A stretch of DNA of 64,000 bases, from positions 624,537-688,536 of the forward strand of contig NZ_JBHTCO010000004.1 in assembly GCF_042665295.1 (NCBI RefSeq). Reading direction: 5' to 3'. The first letter of the stretch is position 1; the number at the start of each line of letters is the position of its first letter. Under the pieces are notes generated by a model, which had not been told where the DNA came from, did no database searches, and worked only from the letters and a program-made list of their open reading frames with translations. The translations under genes were made by a program, and so were the position numbers. This DNA comes from Scopulibacillus_A cellulosilyticus. GTDB lineage: Bacteria > Bacillota > Bacilli > Bacillales > Sporolactobacillaceae. Shown here one piece after another: positions 61,111 to 64,000 of this stretch.

Positions 61111-62031
61111 CTATATTATAGACACGATGGATGCAACATCTTTAATAGCTTTTTTAGCTGCTAAACTGATACCTGTAAGCTGAAAAAATCCGTGATTTAC
61201 TCCAAAATAACGTTGACATTGTGCATCAACACCATATTCTAATAAACGACGGTAGAATTCTTCTCCTTCGTCAACAAGAGGATCGTATTCAGCAGTTAAA
61301 ATATAAGTTTGTGGTAGTCCTGAGAGATCATTTCGATATAAAGGACTTGCTTCTGGATGATCGGGAGATATATTCGATAAATAATTCTCAAATCCACTTA
61401 AAAGAGCATCTCGAGTAATCACATAATCATCACCGAACTTTTTATAACTCCCACTTGAAGCAGTTGCATCAAGCATCGGGTAGATGAGAATTTGGCGTTT
61501 AGGCATCCATTGACCTTGTTCTTTTAGTCGTAGACAGGTAACTAGAGCAAGATGTCCTCCTGCACTATCCCCTACAATTGTAACATTATCGGGATTTCCA
61601 CCCCAGGACATTGCATGTTCACGAACGATATGGGCAGCTTTGAAAGCATCATCATGTGCAGACGGATAAACATGCTCCGGAGCTAAACGATAATCAACAC
61701 CGACTACTAGACATTGACCTATGTTAGCTAACATTCGTAATTGTCGATCATGGGTCTCCAAATCGCCACTTACAAAGCATCCACCATGATAATAAATTAA
61801 AACTGGAAGATTAATTTGATCTGAAGGCATGTATATACGAAACCTTAATCCCTCAATTGTTTGATCAAAAACCTTCCATACAGGTTCTGATTCTCCGGCA
61901 AGATCGATTGTACTTAAATATCCTTCTCTTCGTTCTTGAATACTTTGATTTCTAGACGACGGACGCCCGGCTTCGATAAACTGTTCGACCAATTTTCGAA
62001 TACCGGGCTCGAGATTGTTTAATTTTATCAC
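61111..62031 (-). CDS. Alpha/beta hydrolase, hormone-sensitive-lipase-type esterase
   Basis: A 306-residue esterase. The oxyanion motif YYHGGCFVSGD (HGGG-like, with Cys replacing Gly at the fourth place) is near residue 80, the nucleophile elbow GDSAGG near 154, and the acid and His residues lie in AEYDPLVDEG and VNHGFF. It starts with GTG (62031 on the - strand) after AAAGGGA. The substrate cannot be told; short acyl esters are usual. No signal peptide is seen. Confidence 0.85.
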   Translation of the reverse strand: MIKLNNLEPGIRKLVEQFIEAGRPSSRNQSIQERREGYLSTIDLAGESEPVWKVFDQTIEGLRFRIYMPSDQINLPVLIYYHGGCFVSGDLETHDRQLRMLANIGQCLVVGVDYRLAPEHVYPSAHDDAFKAAHIVREHAMSWGGNPDNVTIVGDSAGGHLALVTCLRLKEQGQWMPKRQILIYPMLDATASSGSYKKFGDDYVITRDALLSGFENYLSNISPDHPEASPLYRNDLSGLPQTYILTAEYDPLVDEGEEFYRRLLEYGVDAQCQRYFGVNHGFFQLTGISLAAKKAIKDVASIVSII

Positions 62032-62190
62032 TTTTTATTTCCCTTTCGTCTTTAATAAAAGTTTTCTGCATTCAACTTTATTATAAAATTAAGAATCGAT
62101 TTTGTCGTTATTAAAAAAGGTTTAGTTAAATTAGTATAGAAATAATTAATATCTTTTATTCTAAGCATTTTGATTATGGAGGGATTTGCA

Positions 62191-62583
62191 TTGAAATTAT
62201 CACACATTCGACTACTTGTTAAAGATTATATTACGTCCTTAAAATTTTATCGTGATGTTATGGGCTTTAAAGTTATTTGGGGAGATGAAAACACAAATTA
62301 TATTAGTTTCAAAACTGGTGGATCAGAAATCGCTCTTTTTCCTCGGAATCAGATGGCTTTATCTCTGGGTGAATCAAATAGACCTTTTGATGTTGAGCGT
62401 CAATCTAGTCAATGTTTAATAATAGCTGTAGATAATGTAGATAGTACATATGATCTTTTGAAATCCAAAGGTATTGAGACCGTTAACGCTCCTCACAATC
62501 AAAATGACTGGGGAATTCGATGTTTTCACTTATATGACCCTGATGGAAATTTAATTGAAATAAACAAAGAGCTTAGTGTGTGA
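62191..62583 (+). CDS. VOC family protein (glyoxalase-like)
   Basis: A 130-residue protein with KLSHIRLLVKDYITSLKFYRDVMGFKV at the start and GIRCFHLYDPDGNLIEINKEL at the end, the two halves of the VOC metal site. TTG 62191 lies 7 bases after GGAGGG; the in-frame codon at 62170 precedes that site. It is not closely similar to the VOC protein at 60632. Function unknown. Confidence 0.8.
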   Translation: MKLSHIRLLVKDYITSLKFYRDVMGFKVIWGDENTNYISFKTGGSEIALFPRNQMALSLGESNRPFDVERQSSQCLIIAVDNVDSTYDLLKSKGIETVNAPHNQNDWGIRCFHLYDPDGNLIEINKELSV

Positions 62584-62656
62584 TAATGAAAAATTTTCTC
62601 GAAATATAATATTCGTCTATTTTAAATTCTATTTTTATAAAGGAAACGATGCAGTT

Positions 62657-63214
62657 GTGGATGGAAACAAAATAGTTTTAGAAACTAAAAGATTGGTGAT
62701 GAGATCTTATGAAAAAATGGATGCAGAGTCAATTTTTAAAGTAGTAAGTAACCGTGAAATTGCAGCAACCACAATAAATATTCCACACCCATATCCGAGA
62801 GAAACAGCTGATTGGTGGGTTAATCATGTAAGGGATAATATAGATAAGGGTACTGCATATCAATTCGGGTTATTCAAAAAAGATAATCCCGATGAATATA
62901 TCGGTAATTGTGGCTTAGTGAGCATTTCAAAAGAACATAATAACGGGGAATTAGGGTATTTTATCGACCCTGGTTATTGGAATAAGGGATATGGTACAGA
63001 AGCTTGTATAAAGGTACTCGAATTTGGATTTAAGGTACTTGGTCTAGAAAGGATTTACGGAAAATGTATGGCTAAAAACTTTGCTTCCAAGCGAGTTATG
63101 GAGAAATCAGGATTAAATGATGAAGGTATTGCAAAAAATGCAGTATTAAAGTGGGGAAAATATGAAGATGTTTGTACTTTAGGTTTGATTCGTTCTGATT
63201 GGACTAGTACTTAG
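62657..63214 (+). CDS. GNAT acetyltransferase, ribosomal-protein-alanine (RimJ/RimL) type
   Basis: A protein of about 185 residues with LETKRLVMRSYEKMDAESIFKVV, typical of the RimJ/RimL-like group, GELGYFIDPGYWNKGYGTEACIKVLEFGF as the acetyl-CoA site, and NFASKRVMEKSGL. The frame is open from 62576; GTG 62657 is chosen because the first 27 residues before it look non-coding and AAGGA lies upstream, but spacing is wide and the start is uncertain. Substrate unknown. Confidence 0.72.
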   Translation: MDGNKIVLETKRLVMRSYEKMDAESIFKVVSNREIAATTINIPHPYPRETADWWVNHVRDNIDKGTAYQFGLFKKDNPDEYIGNCGLVSISKEHNNGELGYFIDPGYWNKGYGTEACIKVLEFGFKVLGLERIYGKCMAKNFASKRVMEKSGLNDEGIAKNAVLKWGKYEDVCTLGLIRSDWTST

Positions 63215-63268
63215 TTTGATTGATCGAAATTTTTTCTTTAAACAATAGAGCTAATGTTTAATAAAGAA

Positions 63269-63306
63269 ACCGGTTCTCCATAATAAAATGAATCGGTTTT
63301 TTCCAT
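63269..63306 (+). terminator. Intrinsic terminator after the GNAT gene
   Basis: AAACCG (63268-63273) pairs with CGGTTT (63293-63298), followed by TTTT. Confidence 0.6.
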
Positions 63307-63392
63307 ATAAAGGATTATGTTAATTAATAAGGAATTTTATTAATATCCTATTTAAGCTAACGGATGTTGTATCGTTGAAATGGGGAATTTTA

Positions 63393-63983
63393 TGAGGAAG
63401 TGGAAAAAAGTTTATTCATACATCTCGTGGGGTTTTCGAGGTATTTGTAAAAGGTGAAGGTGATCCTGTTTGTGTTACACATCATTATTCTGAATTTAAC
63501 GAGACAGGTGATTATTTTGCAGAAACCTTCACAAAAACTAATAAGGTATTTTTAGTAAATTTAAGAGAAGCAGGAAACTCAGAGAAAGCAATAGAACCTT
63601 ATCAACTAAGTATGCTGGAATCAATATTTGATTTAGAAGCTATCCGTGAAAGATTAGGTTTTGATAAATAGTCGTTTGCATGCCATTCAACTGGGGGTAT
63701 GTTAGGGATTATTTACGGGATCTACTTTTCAAAATACCTAAATAATATTGTAATTGTTGGGGCAGCAGCAAGAGAATACATGACATTCTCTAAAGATTCC
63801 ATTTATAATTCAGAACACCCTCGATTTAACAGAATGCAAGAACTTATCGAAGCATTGAAACGTCCAGATTTACCATTGATTACGGCCACTGAAATGTACC
63901 ACCAACGACATAGTTTTTACCACCGAGTGACAAAGAATGTACCAGTAAATGACAAGAAATTTACCACTATACTTTCTGTATAA
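63393..63983 (+). pseudogene. Broken alpha/beta hydrolase (proline-iminopeptidase-like)
   Basis: The N-terminal part needs a frameshift near 63420 to read RGVFEVFVKGEGDPVCVTHHYSEFNETG. At 63669-63671 the frame meets TAG where relatives have Trp, immediately before SFACHSTGGMLG, which contains the nucleophile elbow Ser. The rest (63699-63983, GIIYGIYFSKYLNNIVIVGAAAREYM) is open to TAA. Two lesions make it a pseudogene. The frame ends before a full C-terminal His motif, so it is also shortened. Confidence 0.7.
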
Positions 63984-64000
63984 TTAGTGAACACACCTGC

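Noticed and set aside
1..64000. CRISPR arrays, tRNA or rRNA genes, intact transposases, prophage genes
   Set aside because: None was seen: no regularly spaced repeats, no cloverleaf-like segments, and no transposase or phage structural protein.

Overview
The window is a chromosomal segment of an endospore-forming Bacillales bacterium. Its gene order, infB-ylxP-rbfA-truB-ribF-rpsO-pnp-ylxY-mlpA-dpaAB-asd-dapG-dapA-rnjB-tepA-ylzJ-spoIIIE-ymfFHIJKM-pgsA-cinA-recA-rny-ymdB-spoVS-korAB-miaB-ricA-cotE-mutSL-miaA-hfq-spoVK-hflX-ynbB-glnRA, follows the Bacillus subtilis infB to glnA region. Protein divergence and the missing neighbours (ymxH, the ymfC-E cluster, the pks locus) show that it is not B. 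subtilis itself. Nearly all genes are on the + strand, and Shine-Dalgarno sites are strong. Many genes start with TTG or GTG.

Layout. Positions 1-6.6 kb hold translation and RNA genes, with infB cut at its 5' end by the window edge. Positions 6.7-14.5 kb hold spore-linked and diaminopimelate/dipicolinate genes; dpaAB has a sigma-K-like promoter. Positions 14.7-31.8 kb hold RNase J2, TepA, SpoIIIE, the ymf cluster, pgsA, cinA-recA (with a LexA box), RNase Y, YmdB and SpoVS (with a sigma-H-like promoter). Positions 31.9-43.6 kb hold a dipeptidase, a 2-oxoacid:ferredoxin oxidoreductase, miaB-ricA, cotE and mutSL.

Positions 43.6-48.8 kb, between mutL and miaA, are an accessory hotspot. It contains decayed fragments of an MFS transporter, a cysteine hydrolase and a Nudix protein. 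It also contains a 1.4 kb segment bounded by Tn3-family-type terminal repeats that carries a GNAT acetyltransferase and a RibD/DHFR-like reductase but no transposase, followed by a divergent EPSP synthase and a two-domain rhodanese. The core order resumes at miaA (49.7 kb) and runs to glnA (58.4 kb). From 58.5 kb to the end is a second accessory stretch: a candidate small RNA, a frameshifted MFS transporter whose relative is the fragment at 43.8 kb, a MazG-like protein, two VOC proteins, an esterase, a GNAT and a broken alpha/beta hydrolase.

A family of intergenic repeats with GTTCAAAAAG/CTTTTTGAAC ends is scattered through the core operons. Two long copies lie in opposite orientation upstream of pnp and dapA, and several shortened copies lie elsewhere. 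No tRNA, rRNA, CRISPR array, intact transposase or recognisable defence system was seen. The most unusual items are the Tn3-end cassette, the repeat family, and an RNase J2 with one altered metal ligand.
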